Assembly: GCF_009857535.1 (NCBI RefSeq)
Contig: NZ_WWCS01000013.1
Location: 62,001-126,000, forward strand
Direction of reading: 5' to 3'
DNA length: 64,000 nucleotides
From: Duganella margarita
GTDB taxonomy: Bacteria; Pseudomonadota; Gammaproteobacteria; Burkholderiales; Burkholderiaceae_D
In this document: positions 34,602-43,960 of the stretch, in pieces
Layout of the letters: every line of letters begins with the position of its first letter
Position numbering within the stretch: the stretch's first letter is position 1
The notes under the pieces: model-generated
The model's database searches: none
What the model was told of the DNA's origin: nothing
What the model saw: the letters and a program-made list of their open reading frames with translations, nothing else
Made by a program: the position numbers and the translations under genes

Positions 34602-36002
34602 ATGAAGAAGGCGGCTTGGTGGTGGGCGTTGTTGACCGCGGCGGGCGCGGCGCACGGGGCGGAGTTGACGCCGGTGCAGCAGCAGATGCGGTCGATTTAC
34701 CAGGAACTGGTGGAGACCAATACCACCAATTCGGTCGGCTCCTGCACCGAGGCCGCGCAGAAGATGGCCAGGCGCCTCAAAGCCGGCGGTTTCAAGGACA
34801 GCGAACTGCAGATGATCATCCCGCCCGGCGGCCCGCAAAAGGGCAATCTGATCGCGCGCCTGAAGGGCGACGGCAGCAAGAAACCGCTGCTGCTGTTGGC
34901 CCACATCGATGTGGTCGAGGCCAAGCGCGAGGACTGGGAGCGCGATCCATTCAAGCTGGTGGAGGAGAACGGCATGTTCTACGCACGCGGCTCATCGGAC
35001 GATAAGGCCATGGCCGCCGCCTTCGTCAACAATATGCTGCTCTACAAGAAAGAAAAGCTGCCGCTGAAGCGCGACATCATCCTGGCGCTGACCTGCGATG
35101 AGGAGCTGGTGCCGTCCAGGTTTGACGGCGCCGAATATCTGGTCAACCATCACCGCGCGCTGATCGACGCCGAGATCGCGCTGAACGAAGGCGGCGGCGG
35201 TCTGCTGGACAAGGACGGCAAGCCGGTCCGCCACGGCATCCAGGCCGGCGAAAAGATCTACCAGAGCTTCCAGCTGGAGGTGACCAATCCCGGCGGCCAC
35301 AGTTCGGCGCCGTTCAAGGACAACGCGATTTATCATCTGGCCGATGGCTTGTCGCGGCTGGGGCAGTTCTCGTTCCCGTTCAAGCTGTCGCCGGTCACGC
35401 GCGCCTACTACGAGCGCATGTCGACCATTGAGAAGGGCCAGGTGGCGCAGGACATGAAGGCGATCCTGCAAGATCCGCCGGACCAGGCGGCGCTGGACCG
35501 TTTGTATGCGGTAAGCCCGGTCCACAATTCCACCGTGCGCACCACCTGCGTGGCGACCAGGGTCGATGCCGGCCACGCCGACAACGCGCTGCCGCAGCGC
35601 GCGCGGGCCACGGTCAATTGCCGCATCCTGCCGGGCGAGCCGATCGCCGAGGTGCAGGCGATCTTGCAGCGCGTGGTGGCCGATGACAAGATCAAGATCA
35701 CCCGCATCGGCGATGGCGTCGACGGTCCGATGCCGCCCATGACGCCGGTGCTGATGACGGCGGTGGAGGAAATCAGCAACGCCATGTGGCCGGGCGTGCC
35801 GGTGGTGCCGACCATGTCCACCGGCGGCACCGATGGCCGCTTCCTCAACAACGCCGGTATCTGGACCTATGGCGTCAGCGGCATGTTCCATGGTCCGGAA
35901 GGCAGCGGCGCGCACGGTCTGAATGAACACATCCGCGTGAAGTCGCTGTACGACGGTCAGGAATATCTGTACCGCCTCGGCAAGCGGCTGGCGACGGAAT
36001 AG
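34602..36002 (+). CDS. Secreted M20-family metallopeptidase
   Basis: A 466-residue exported zinc peptidase with signal MKKAAWWWALLTAAGAAHGA. Catalytic features are LLLLAHIDVV (first Zn His and Asp), YARGSSDDKA (bridging Asp) and the Glu pair in LTCDEEL. The dimerisation domain begins near LEVTNPGGHSSAPF, and the last Zn His is in GMFHGPEGSGAHGLNE. Members cleave dipeptides or C-terminal residues. It stands alone and converges with the amylase gene across the palindrome at 36061. Confidence 0.93.
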   Translation: MKKAAWWWALLTAAGAAHGAELTPVQQQMRSIYQELVETNTTNSVGSCTEAAQKMARRLKAGGFKDSELQMIIPPGGPQKGNLIARLKGDGSKKPLLLLAHIDVVEAKREDWERDPFKLVEENGMFYARGSSDDKAMAAAFVNNMLLYKKEKLPLKRDIILALTCDEELVPSRFDGAEYLVNHHRALIDAEIALNEGGGGLLDKDGKPVRHGIQAGEKIYQSFQLEVTNPGGHSSAPFKDNAIYHLADGLSRLGQFSFPFKLSPVTRAYYERMSTIEKGQVAQDMKAILQDPPDQAALDRLYAVSPVHNSTVRTTCVATRVDAGHADNALPQRARATVNCRILPGEPIAEVQAILQRVVADDKIKITRIGDGVDGPMPPMTPVLMTAVEEISNAMWPGVPVVPTMSTGGTDGRFLNNAGIWTYGVSGMFHGPEGSGAHGLNEHIRVKSLYDGQEYLYRLGKRLATE

Positions 36003-36060
36003 GGTGGTATTTGATTGCGATGTGCGTGGCACTGCTGCAACCCGCACAGCGCTGCGGCTA

Positions 36061-36088
36061 GGGTCTGACCCCGTACGGGGTCAGACCC
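36061..36088. repeat. GGTC-type intergenic palindrome, copy 3 (perfect)
   Basis: GGGTCTGACCCCGT is followed immediately by its exact reverse complement, giving a perfect 28-base palindrome. It sits midway between the convergent M20 and amylase genes and is followed by TTTCGTTTT on the plus strand, so it may also work as a terminator for the M20 gene. Confidence 0.85.
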
Positions 36089-36101
36089 TTTCGTTTTGGG
36101 G

Positions 36102-37394
36102 TTACTCCGGCACGATGATCCGCCAGCGCCACGGCTTGAGCGTGGACTGGCCTGGTTCGCCGGGCACTTTGTATTTCTGCGGCTGGGCGGTCGGGTTGAC
36201 GATCACGCGCACATGGTTGGCGCCCTGCTGGCGCTTGAAGGCAAACACCTGCGGGTTGCCGACGTCCAGCAACTGCACCGCGCCGCCGGCCGTGCCGCTC
36301 CACAGCGCCGGGTTCTGCTTCTTCAGCGCGTTGAGGCCGGCGAAGAAGCCTTCCAGCTCATAGTTCTTCCAGTCGATCGGATCTTTCTCGAAGAACTCCA
36401 GCTTCTTGTCCAGCCGCGATTCCTGGCCGTTGTAGATAAGCGGGATGCCTGGCAGCGTGTAGCTCAGCACCGTCATCGCGCCCCACGCCGGGCCGTATAA
36501 ATCCTTGTCCGCACCTTCCCACGAGTTGATGTCGTGGTTGTTGGTGAACTGCAGGCGGAAGGCGTCGCGCGGGAAGGCTTTCGGCGGGTTGGTCACGTAG
36601 TCGCGCAGCTCGGCGGCGCCGGCTTCGCCTTTGCCGATCTTTTTCATTATGCCGTTCAGCGGCCAGTCGTAGCTGGCGTCGAAGGCTTTGTCGTGCAGCG
36701 CCGGATCGTCCGCTTCCGCCAGCATGAACACCGGCTTGATCTTGTCCAGCTGCGCGCGCGCCTGGTCCCAGAACGCGGTCGGCACCATGCCGGCGGCGTC
36801 GGCGCGGAAGCCGTCGATGCCTGCGTCCTTGACCCAGAAGGCCATGGCGTTGGTCATGCCCTTCCACAGTTCCTTGTTGTCGTAGTCAAGGCCAACGACG
36901 TCGCTCCATTCTTCGGTGCCGCCGGCTTCGTTCTTGAAGGTGACCGAGTAGATTTCCCCCTTGTCGTTTTTCTTGAACCAGTCGGGATGCTGCGTCACCC
37001 ACGGGTTGTCCCACGCCGTGTGGTTGCCCACCCAGTCGAGGATCACGTGCATGCCCAGCGCGTGCGCCTGCTTGACCAGCTTGCGCAGGTCGTCGACGCT
37101 GCCGTAATCCGGGTTGACGGCGGTGTAGTCCTGCACCGCGTAGTAGCTGCCCAGCGTGCCCTTGTGGTTCTTCTGGCCGATCGGATGGATCGGCATCAGC
37201 CAGACGATGTCCACGCCCATCTGCTTGAGGCGCGGCAGGCTGGCGGCGACCGCGTTCAGCGTGCCTTCCTTGCTGAACTGGCGCGGGTTGACTTCATACA
37301 CGTTGGCGCTGCGCGACCACGCCGGGTGTTTCGGCTCGGCGTGGGCGGCGGTGAATAACGTCGCCAGGATCAGCGAGGCGGCAAGCTTTTTCAT
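36102..37394 (-). CDS. Secreted GH13 alpha-amylase
   Basis: A 430-residue exported glycosidase: signal MKKLAASLILATLFTAAHAE, then a (beta/alpha)8 barrel. The GH13 conserved regions are visible: VILDWVGNHT (region I), GFRADAAG (region II, nucleophile Asp), FMLAEADD (region III, acid/base Glu) and FTNNHDINSW (region IV, Asp). A short C-terminal beta domain follows. It should hydrolyse alpha-1,4-glucans outside the inner membrane. It lies eight bases after the S9 peptidase gene on the same strand, so the two may be co-transcribed. Confidence 0.94.
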   Translation of the reverse strand: MKKLAASLILATLFTAAHAEPKHPAWSRSANVYEVNPRQFSKEGTLNAVAASLPRLKQMGVDIVWLMPIHPIGQKNHKGTLGSYYAVQDYTAVNPDYGSVDDLRKLVKQAHALGMHVILDWVGNHTAWDNPWVTQHPDWFKKNDKGEIYSVTFKNEAGGTEEWSDVVGLDYDNKELWKGMTNAMAFWVKDAGIDGFRADAAGMVPTAFWDQARAQLDKIKPVFMLAEADDPALHDKAFDASYDWPLNGIMKKIGKGEAGAAELRDYVTNPPKAFPRDAFRLQFTNNHDINSWEGADKDLYGPAWGAMTVLSYTLPGIPLIYNGQESRLDKKLEFFEKDPIDWKNYELEGFFAGLNALKKQNPALWSGTAGGAVQLLDVGNPQVFAFKRQQGANHVRVIVNPTAQPQKYKVPGEPGQSTLKPWRWRIIVPE

Positions 37395-37402
37395 AGAGTC
37401 CC

Positions 37403-39763
37403 TTATTTCAGCGTGCGTTCAAACAGTTCATAGATGCGGCGGTATTCGTCGTACCACGATTCCGGATGCACGAAGCCGTGACGCTCCAGCGGATACGGCG
37501 CCAGTTCCCAGTTGGCCTTTTTCAGTTCGATGAAGCGCTGGGCCATGCGCACCGAGTCCTGGAAGAAGACGTTATCGTCGATCATGCCGTGGGCGATCAG
37601 CAGGTTGCCTTTCAGCTTATCGGCGTATTCGATCGGCGACGATACCTTGTACGCTTCCGGGTCCAGCTCCGGCGTATTCAGGATGTTGGCGGTGTATTCG
37701 TGGTTGTAGGTGGTCCAGTCGGTGACGGGACGCAGCGCGGCGCCGGACTTGAACTGGTCCGGTGCGCGCAGCAGCGCCATGAAGGTCATGAAGCCGCCGT
37801 AGCTGCCGCCGTAGATGCCGACATTTTTAACGTCGCCCTGTTGATTGGCCACCATCCAGTTCAGGCCATCGACGTAGTCTTCCAGTTCCGGGTGACCCAT
37901 CTGGCGGTAGATCGCGGTGCGCCAGTTGCGGCCATAGCCGAGCGAGGCGCGGTAGTCCATGTCGATCACGATGTAACCCTTCTGCACCAGCAGGTTGTGG
38001 AACATCTGTTCGCGGAAATAGACCGGGTAGCGCCTGGTGACGTTTTGCAGGTAGCCGGCGCCGTGCACGAACATCACGACCGGATATTTTTTGCCGGCTT
38101 CCAGCGTGGCCGGGCGATACAGCTTGGCCCACACCGGATCGGCGCCGTGGGTCGACGGCACCGGCACGATTTGCGGTTCGATCCATTCGCGTGCCTTGTA
38201 GTCGGCGGTGCGGGTGTCGGTCAGCTGGGTGATGGCGCCGCCGCTGCTGCTGACGGTGCCGATCTGCGCCGGCATGTAGGCGGTGGAGTAGCGCACCAGC
38301 AGCTTGCGGCCGTCCGGCGACAGCGCGAAGCTTTCGACGCCGCCCAGCGACGTCAGTTCCTTCAGCGCGCCGTCCCTGGTGTTGGTCGAGCAGACTTCAT
38401 AGGTGCCCGGCAGTTTTGGGTTGCACATGAAGTAGGCGGTCTGGCCGTCGCCCGACCAGGTGACGTTGGACTCTTCCCATTTGCCTGAGGTGAGCGGACG
38501 CGCCTTGCCGTCGGCGCTGCGCAGATACAGGTGTGAGTAGCCGCTTTCTTCCGATTCGTACCACAGCGTGCTGTTGTCCTGTTGCCAGCCAAAGTCGTTG
38601 CCGCGGTTGTTGACCCAGGCGGCGTCGCTCAGGCGATGCAGCGGTTGCAGCCTGGCGGCGGCCAGGTCGACGGCGGCGATCCAGCGGTCCTTGTTGTCGA
38701 TGGCTTGCGCCAGCACGGCGACGCGCGCGCCGTTGGCGCTCCAGCGGATCGAGTCTTCGCGGCCTTCGAAGCGCACGGCGCGGTTGCCTTTGATCGGATC
38801 GAGTTTCTGCGCGACGCGCATCGCGGCCAGCGGGTCTTCCTTGATGCCGGGCAGGTCGTCCAGCGACAGGTCGGTCACTTTGCGGGTGGCGACTTCAATC
38901 AGCTTCAGTTGATGCGCCAGCGGGCCGGCTTCGCTGACGCGCTTGCGCTCTTCGTCGGTTTCTTCGTAGCCGGATTCGGTGACGTATTTCGGCAGCTTGC
39001 CGATGCGGCGTTTGTCACCGTCCTTGGCGGCGGTGACCACCAGCAGATAGCGGCCGTCCGGCGACAGCGAGCTGGTTTCGATGGTGACTTTGTCGCCCAG
39101 GTAGATCGGCAGCGGCGCGCGGGTGGCGTCGGCGGCGCGGTCGGCGTTGCGCTGGTCGCGGGTGTCGTCCTTGTCCTTCTTCAGTTGCGCCAGCGTGGTG
39201 ATGAGGCGCAGCTGCATGTCGCGGCGGAAGTCGGCGTCCGGCGCGGCGTCCGGGTCTTTGGCGGTGCGCAGCAGCGCGACCGGCGACACCAGACGTTCGC
39301 TGCGGCTCCAGCTGAACCAGTCGCTGCCGACGCGGAACTGTACGTGGTTGCCGTCGGCGGCGTATTGGGCGTCGGAGGCCGGCGTGGTGCCGCGCACGAT
39401 CTGCGTCAGCGCGCCGGTTTTCAGGTCGCGTTCAAACAGGTCGCCGTTGCGCAGTAGGACGGCGCGGGTGCGTTCGCGGTTGTAGACCGGATCGGCGCTA
39501 TCGAGGTTGGCCAGCTGTTTTTCGTCCACCAGTTTGGCGGCGCTGCCGGCGATCTGGTAAGTGTCGCGCACGGCGGAGGCGGTGCGTTTTTGCTTGAAGT
39601 AGACCTGGCGGCTGTCCCAGCCCCACCAGGCGGATTCCACCGGGTTGCCGATCCAGTCCGGATTGGCCATGGCTTGATCAAGGGTGATGGGCGTTGGTGC
39701 GGCGTTGACGGCAGCGGCGTGGGCCGCAATGGCGGTGGCCACAAGTGGCAATACAAAACGCAT
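37403..39763 (-). CDS. Secreted S9-family dipeptidyl-peptidase-like serine peptidase
   Basis: A 786-residue exported enzyme with signal MRFVLPLVATAIAAHAAAVN, a long N-terminal beta-propeller and a C-terminal alpha/beta hydrolase. The nucleophile is in YGGSYGGFM, the Asp in HGMIDDNVF and the His in ERHGFVHP. Domain order and size resemble the DPP-IV branch, which removes dipeptides from peptide N-termini. It is one of three S9 enzymes in this window and is upstream of the amylase gene. Confidence 0.92.
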   Translation of the reverse strand: MRFVLPLVATAIAAHAAAVNAAPTPITLDQAMANPDWIGNPVESAWWGWDSRQVYFKQKRTASAVRDTYQIAGSAAKLVDEKQLANLDSADPVYNRERTRAVLLRNGDLFERDLKTGALTQIVRGTTPASDAQYAADGNHVQFRVGSDWFSWSRSERLVSPVALLRTAKDPDAAPDADFRRDMQLRLITTLAQLKKDKDDTRDQRNADRAADATRAPLPIYLGDKVTIETSSLSPDGRYLLVVTAAKDGDKRRIGKLPKYVTESGYEETDEERKRVSEAGPLAHQLKLIEVATRKVTDLSLDDLPGIKEDPLAAMRVAQKLDPIKGNRAVRFEGREDSIRWSANGARVAVLAQAIDNKDRWIAAVDLAAARLQPLHRLSDAAWVNNRGNDFGWQQDNSTLWYESEESGYSHLYLRSADGKARPLTSGKWEESNVTWSGDGQTAYFMCNPKLPGTYEVCSTNTRDGALKELTSLGGVESFALSPDGRKLLVRYSTAYMPAQIGTVSSSGGAITQLTDTRTADYKAREWIEPQIVPVPSTHGADPVWAKLYRPATLEAGKKYPVVMFVHGAGYLQNVTRRYPVYFREQMFHNLLVQKGYIVIDMDYRASLGYGRNWRTAIYRQMGHPELEDYVDGLNWMVANQQGDVKNVGIYGGSYGGFMTFMALLRAPDQFKSGAALRPVTDWTTYNHEYTANILNTPELDPEAYKVSSPIEYADKLKGNLLIAHGMIDDNVFFQDSVRMAQRFIELKKANWELAPYPLERHGFVHPESWYDEYRRIYELFERTLK

Positions 39764-39834
39764 CGAAGTTTCGCTTGTAGGTTGGGTGAACGGGAGCGCC
39801 GGATCGCAGCGCCTCCCAGATTCTAGCCGAACCG

Positions 39835-41289
39835 TTAGTTGCGGGCCATCTTGTCGGTTTGACCACGGCCCGCGTCAGGATCGCCGTGGCGCGGGGCGAA
39901 GCGCAATGCCAGCAGCAGGATGGCGCCCGCCGCCAGGTACAGGACGATCAGCGCGGCCAGCATGGCGGCGCTGCCGCCCCATGCCAGCAGGCGTTCGCTG
40001 AGCGGTGGCCCGAAGGCGCCGCCCAGCAGGCCAAAGCTGCCGATCAGCGCGATGCCGGCGGCGGCGCGGCGCCGGTTCAGCATGCCGGTGACGATGGCGA
40101 TCAGTAGCGGCGAGGCGGCGGCGATGCCCATTGAGGCCAGCGTCAGGCCAGCCAGCGACCAGGTGAGGCGGTTGTCGCCGGCGATGGCCAGCGCCAGGCC
40201 GCCGGCCGCCAGCACCATGCAGGCGATGAAGTGGCCGCGCCGCTCGCGCCGGCGGTCGGAGTCGTAGCCGATCAGGATCATGCCGATCACGCCGGCCAGG
40301 TTGGGGATGACGGCCAGCAGGCCAAGCTGCATATGGCTGCCGGCGCCCCAGCGCTGCATCAGCGTCGGCGACCAGAAGATCAATGCGTAGCTGGCGCCCA
40401 TCAGCAGCAGGTTGGCCACGGCCAGCAGCGCGATGGCGGGTTGGCGCACCAGCGACCAGATGGTGGCGAAGGCGGATGGCGGCTCGGCGTCGGTAGCGTC
40501 GGCGGCACTGGCGTTCGCGTTGCCGTTGCGGGCGTCCGGCGCGTGCGGGGCATGGCCGTCGTTGCCGGCGGCGGCGTTGAGCGCTGCTTCGTCGCGTTCC
40601 AGATCCTGTTCGATCATCTGCTGTTCAAACGACGACAGCCAGCGTGCGTCTTCCGGTCTGTCATCGAGGTAGAAGTAGGCGACCACGCCGAGCAGCACGG
40701 CCGGCAGGCCTTGCAGCACCAGCAGCCATTGCCACCCTTGCAGGCCGCCGGATTGGTGCATGTATTGCAGCGTGGCGCCGCACAGTGGGCCAGCGGCTAC
40801 GCCGGCCAGCAGCGCGGCCGAAGCGAAGAGGGCGATCACGCGCGCGCGCCGCGCCGCCGGATACCAGTAGGTCAGGTAGAGGATCACGCCGGGGAAGAAG
40901 CCGGCTTCAAACACGCCAAGCAGAAAGCGGATGACGTAGAACTCGACCGGTTCGCGCACGAAGGCGCCAGCAGCAGCGGTCACGCCCCAGCACAGCATGA
41001 TGCGCAGCAGCGTTTTGCGGGCGCCGATTCTTTCCAGCAGCAGGTTGCTGGGGATCTCGCACAGGCAGTAGCCGATGAAGAAGATGCCCACGCCCCAGGC
41101 GTAGGTCTGGTTGCTGAAATCGAGGTCGGCGCCCATTTGCAGCTTGGCGTAGCTGACATTGACGCGGTCCAGGTACGCCACCGCGTAGCACAGCATCAGC
41201 AATGGCAGCAGGCGCCAGCTGACTTTGCGGTAGATCGCGTTCATGCCGGCAGCGCCGCGCAGGTGCAGGATTTTGGCGCCGTGGCTCAT
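39835..41289 (-). CDS. MFS transporter of the anion:cation symporter (ACS) family
   Basis: A 484-residue, 12-helix transporter. The N-terminal half (LCYAVAYLDRVNVSYAKLQM, then IFFIGYCLCEIPSNLLLERI) and FEAGFFPGVILYLTYWYPA are typical of the ACS family (phthalate, 4-hydroxyphenylacetate or hexuronate carriers). The central loop has a 30-residue Ala/Asn/Asp/His-rich insert. The ATG at 41289 overlaps the stop of the AraC-type gene by four bases (ATGA), so the regulator and transporter are coupled. It probably imports an organic anion whose presence the regulator senses. Confidence 0.88.
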   Translation of the reverse strand: MSHGAKILHLRGAAGMNAIYRKVSWRLLPLLMLCYAVAYLDRVNVSYAKLQMGADLDFSNQTYAWGVGIFFIGYCLCEIPSNLLLERIGARKTLLRIMLCWGVTAAAGAFVREPVEFYVIRFLLGVFEAGFFPGVILYLTYWYPAARRARVIALFASAALLAGVAAGPLCGATLQYMHQSGGLQGWQWLLVLQGLPAVLLGVVAYFYLDDRPEDARWLSSFEQQMIEQDLERDEAALNAAAGNDGHAPHAPDARNGNANASAADATDAEPPSAFATIWSLVRQPAIALLAVANLLLMGASYALIFWSPTLMQRWGAGSHMQLGLLAVIPNLAGVIGMILIGYDSDRRRERRGHFIACMVLAAGGLALAIAGDNRLTWSLAGLTLASMGIAAASPLLIAIVTGMLNRRRAAAGIALIGSFGLLGGAFGPPLSERLLAWGGSAAMLAALIVLYLAAGAILLLALRFAPRHGDPDAGRGQTDKMARN

Positions 41290-42359
41290 GTGAGTGCCTC
41301 TTGCGATTTTTGTTCGACCTTCCAATGCGGCCGGCGCGCGCGCAGCGTGAAGCGTTCGCGGTAGACGCTGGGATTCATGCCGGTGGCCTGCTGGAACAGG
41401 CGGCGGAACGAGCCGGCGTCCGCATAGCCGCAGGCGGAGGCGATGGTGTGGAAGTTGTGCAGCGAGACTTCCATCATCACCTTGGCGCGCTCCACGCGCA
41501 GCTTGTGCAGATATTCCAGCGGCGTCATGCCGACCGCCTGGCGGAAGTGGCGCAGCAGCGTGCGTTCGCTGGTGGCGGCGGCTTCGGCCAGTGCGTGCAG
41601 GTTGTACGGCTGTTCCAGATTGGCTTGCAGCCATTGGGTGGCGCGGTAGACGGGGCTGTCGGAGGTGGGCGTGAGCCAGACGCCGCTTAGTTCGGAGGTG
41701 ATCTGCTGGCGGCGCTGCTGATATTGCAGCACTTGCAGGCAGCCTTCCATCAGGTCGGGGTCGAGCAGGCGGCCCAGCAGCGCGGCGATGAATTCGGTTT
41801 GCAGGCCGGGCGCGACGCAGGTCGATACGCGTTCGTGGAAGGACATCGGTTCGTCCGTGTCGAAGTCGCCTTCGGGGAAGTGCAGTTTCATCCACGATTG
41901 GTAGGCCCACGGCGGCGCGCACGGGGCGCCGGTCAGCAGGCCCAGACGCGCCGGGAACACCATGCCGGTGAAGCAGGCGGCAATCAGGCCGCCGTGCAGC
42001 GCGTGGTCGTGCAGCAGTTGCAGCACGTCGGGATGGCGCTCGGCGATGTCGCCCAGGTGCGGGGCGTTGCGGGCGGCGAGGCCGGGCACCACGATCAGCG
42101 TGCGGTTGGGCGGTAGTTCTTGCGGCGGCAGTTTCTGCATGCCGGCCATGGCGTCGGCGTTGAGCGGCGAGGCGACGCCGGGCGGGGTGATCACGCGCCA
42201 CGTCAGCGGCGCCGGCACGTGCGGCTTGCGCAGTTGTAGTATCCCTGCCGCCACATTCAGCACATCGATGGCGGCAAACAAATTACCCGGCATCGCTTCC
42301 GGTAGCCATAGCAGCTGCACGTCAAGCGGTGCGAGGTCGGTGGCGGGATTGGTCTGCAT
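41286..42359 (-). CDS. AraC-family regulator with DJ-1/GATase1-like N-terminal domain
   Basis: A 357-residue regulator of the FtrA/GlxA type. Residues 10-200 are a class-I glutamine-amidotransferase-like domain with the nucleophile-elbow segment GLIAACFTGMVFPAR. The last 110 residues are two AraC helix-turn-helix motifs (LHALAEAAATSERTLLRHFR and TIASACGYADAGSFRRLFQQ). The ATG at 42359 is preferred over a TTG at 42395; neither has a good ribosome site. It should activate the coupled MFS gene. Confidence 0.9.
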   Translation of the reverse strand: MQTNPATDLAPLDVQLLWLPEAMPGNLFAAIDVLNVAAGILQLRKPHVPAPLTWRVITPPGVASPLNADAMAGMQKLPPQELPPNRTLIVVPGLAARNAPHLGDIAERHPDVLQLLHDHALHGGLIAACFTGMVFPARLGLLTGAPCAPPWAYQSWMKLHFPEGDFDTDEPMSFHERVSTCVAPGLQTEFIAALLGRLLDPDLMEGCLQVLQYQQRRQQITSELSGVWLTPTSDSPVYRATQWLQANLEQPYNLHALAEAAATSERTLLRHFRQAVGMTPLEYLHKLRVERAKVMMEVSLHNFHTIASACGYADAGSFRRLFQQATGMNPSVYRERFTLRARRPHWKVEQKSQEALT

Positions 42360-42487
42360 ATTGGCGATATTAGCTGCACGATATTGCTTAGGCAAGCTTT
42401 AGAATCGTTCGCAAGAAATCAAAACAACAGTGTCCGAAAAGGGCAACGCAAGGTCGCGTTGCGCACCAATCTGGCGCACTTTTTTAC

Positions 42488-43960
42488 ATGGATTTTCATT
42501 TTATGTTGAAGCGACTTTTGTATGCCGCACTACTGGTTATCGCTGTGATTGTCGCGGCGGTGGCGTGGAATACCTGGCGGTTGACGTCGCGCCAGCTCAT
42601 GGTGACGCCGGCCGCGCCGCTGGCGCTGGAGCGCGATGCGGTGGCGGGGCGGCTGGCCGGCGCGCTGAAGTTCCGCACGATTTCCGACCCGGCGTCGGGC
42701 GCTGTCAACGCCGAAGAGTTTGAGCGCATGCAGGCTTACCTTGCGCAGGCTTTCCCGCGCATGCATGCGGCGCTGAAGCGCGAGATGATCGGCCACAGCA
42801 TGCTGTTCACGTGGCAGGGCAGCGACGCTCAGGCCAAGCCGGTGATGTGGCTGGCGCACCAGGATGTGGTGCCGGTGGCGCCGGGTACGGAAGCCAACTG
42901 GCAGCAGCCGCCGTTCGACGGTGTGGTGAAGGACGGCTTTGTGTGGGGCCGCGGCTCGTGGGATGACAAGGGCAGCCTGGTGGCGCAGATGGAGGCGGTG
43001 GAGTATTTGCTGGCGTCGGGCTATCAGCCGCGCGCCACCATTTATTTCGGCTTCGGCGCGGACGAAGAAGTCGGCGGCCGCCGTGGCGCGGTGGAGATTG
43101 CGCGGCTGCTGAAGTCACGCGGCGTGCAGCTGGACTATGTGCTGGATGAGGGCATGCTGGTGACGGAGGGCATCATGGCCGGCGTCAGCAAGCCGGTAGC
43201 GCTGATCGGTGTGGCGGAGAAGGGCTATGCCAGCGTCAATCTGGAGGTGACCACGGCGCCGGGTCACTCGTCGATGCCACCGCATAACACCGCCATCGGC
43301 ATGATGAGCGCCGCGCTGACGGATCTGGAGCGCAAGCAGATGCCGGCCGAGTTAAGCGGCGTGGCGCGCGATGCCTTCGACATCATTGCGCCGGAGATGC
43401 AGGGCATGAACCGGGTGGCGCTGTCCAACCTGTGGCTGTTCGGGCCCCTGGTGAAGAAGCAGCTGGAGCAGTCGGCAGGAACCAACGCCATGCTGCGCAC
43501 CACCACCGCGCTGACTGTGGTCCACGTGGGGAACAAGGACAACGTGCTGCCAGGCCGCGCCGACGCGGTGGTCAATTTCCGTATTCGTCCGGGCGATACG
43601 GTGGGCGGCGTGATGGAGCACGTCAAGCAGGCCGTCAATAACGATGCGGTGCATGCGGCGCTGGATGTGGGAGCCTCCGAGCCGTCGCGCATTTCGCCGA
43701 TCGAGTCGGCGCAGTACGCGCTGATCAACCGCACCATCCGCGAAGTGTTCAGCGACGCGGCGGTGGCCCCGGGGATTGTGATCGGCGCCACCGATTCGCG
43801 CCACTACAAGGACGTGAGCGAGCATGTGTACCGCTTCTCGCCGGTGCGCGCCGGACCGGATGATCTGCCGCGCTTCCATGGCACCAACGAACGCATCGGC
43901 ATCGATAACTATCTGGAAGCGGTCCGCTTCTATGTGCAACTGGCCAGGAACGGTAAATGA
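42488..43960 (+). CDS. Membrane-anchored M20-family peptidase (PM20D1-like)
   Basis: A 490-residue zinc peptidase with an N-terminal membrane anchor (MLKRLLYAALLVIAVIVAAV). Active-site motifs are MWLAHQDVVPV (Zn), WGRGSWDDKG (bridging Asp) and GADEEVGG (catalytic Glu and Zn). The dimerisation domain follows VTTAPGHSSMPPHN, and the last His is in DSRHYKDVSEHVYRFSP. It resembles carboxypeptidase S/PM20D1 enzymes, which hydrolyse or form N-acyl amino acids. The ATG at 42503 is an equal alternative start. Its stop overlaps the next M20 gene by four bases. Confidence 0.92.
   Translation: MDFHFMLKRLLYAALLVIAVIVAAVAWNTWRLTSRQLMVTPAAPLALERDAVAGRLAGALKFRTISDPASGAVNAEEFERMQAYLAQAFPRMHAALKREMIGHSMLFTWQGSDAQAKPVMWLAHQDVVPVAPGTEANWQQPPFDGVVKDGFVWGRGSWDDKGSLVAQMEAVEYLLASGYQPRATIYFGFGADEEVGGRRGAVEIARLLKSRGVQLDYVLDEGMLVTEGIMAGVSKPVALIGVAEKGYASVNLEVTTAPGHSSMPPHNTAIGMMSAALTDLERKQMPAELSGVARDAFDIIAPEMQGMNRVALSNLWLFGPLVKKQLEQSAGTNAMLRTTTALTVVHVGNKDNVLPGRADAVVNFRIRPGDTVGGVMEHVKQAVNNDAVHAALDVGASEPSRISPIESAQYALINRTIREVFSDAAVAPGIVIGATDSRHYKDVSEHVYRFSPVRAGPDDLPRFHGTNERIGIDNYLEAVRFYVQLARNGK

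Noticed and set aside
41290..42201. A 5' extension of the ACS-family transporter through the AraC gene
   Set aside because: It is only another frame of the regulator; the transporter begins at the ATG at 41289, which is coupled to the regulator stop.
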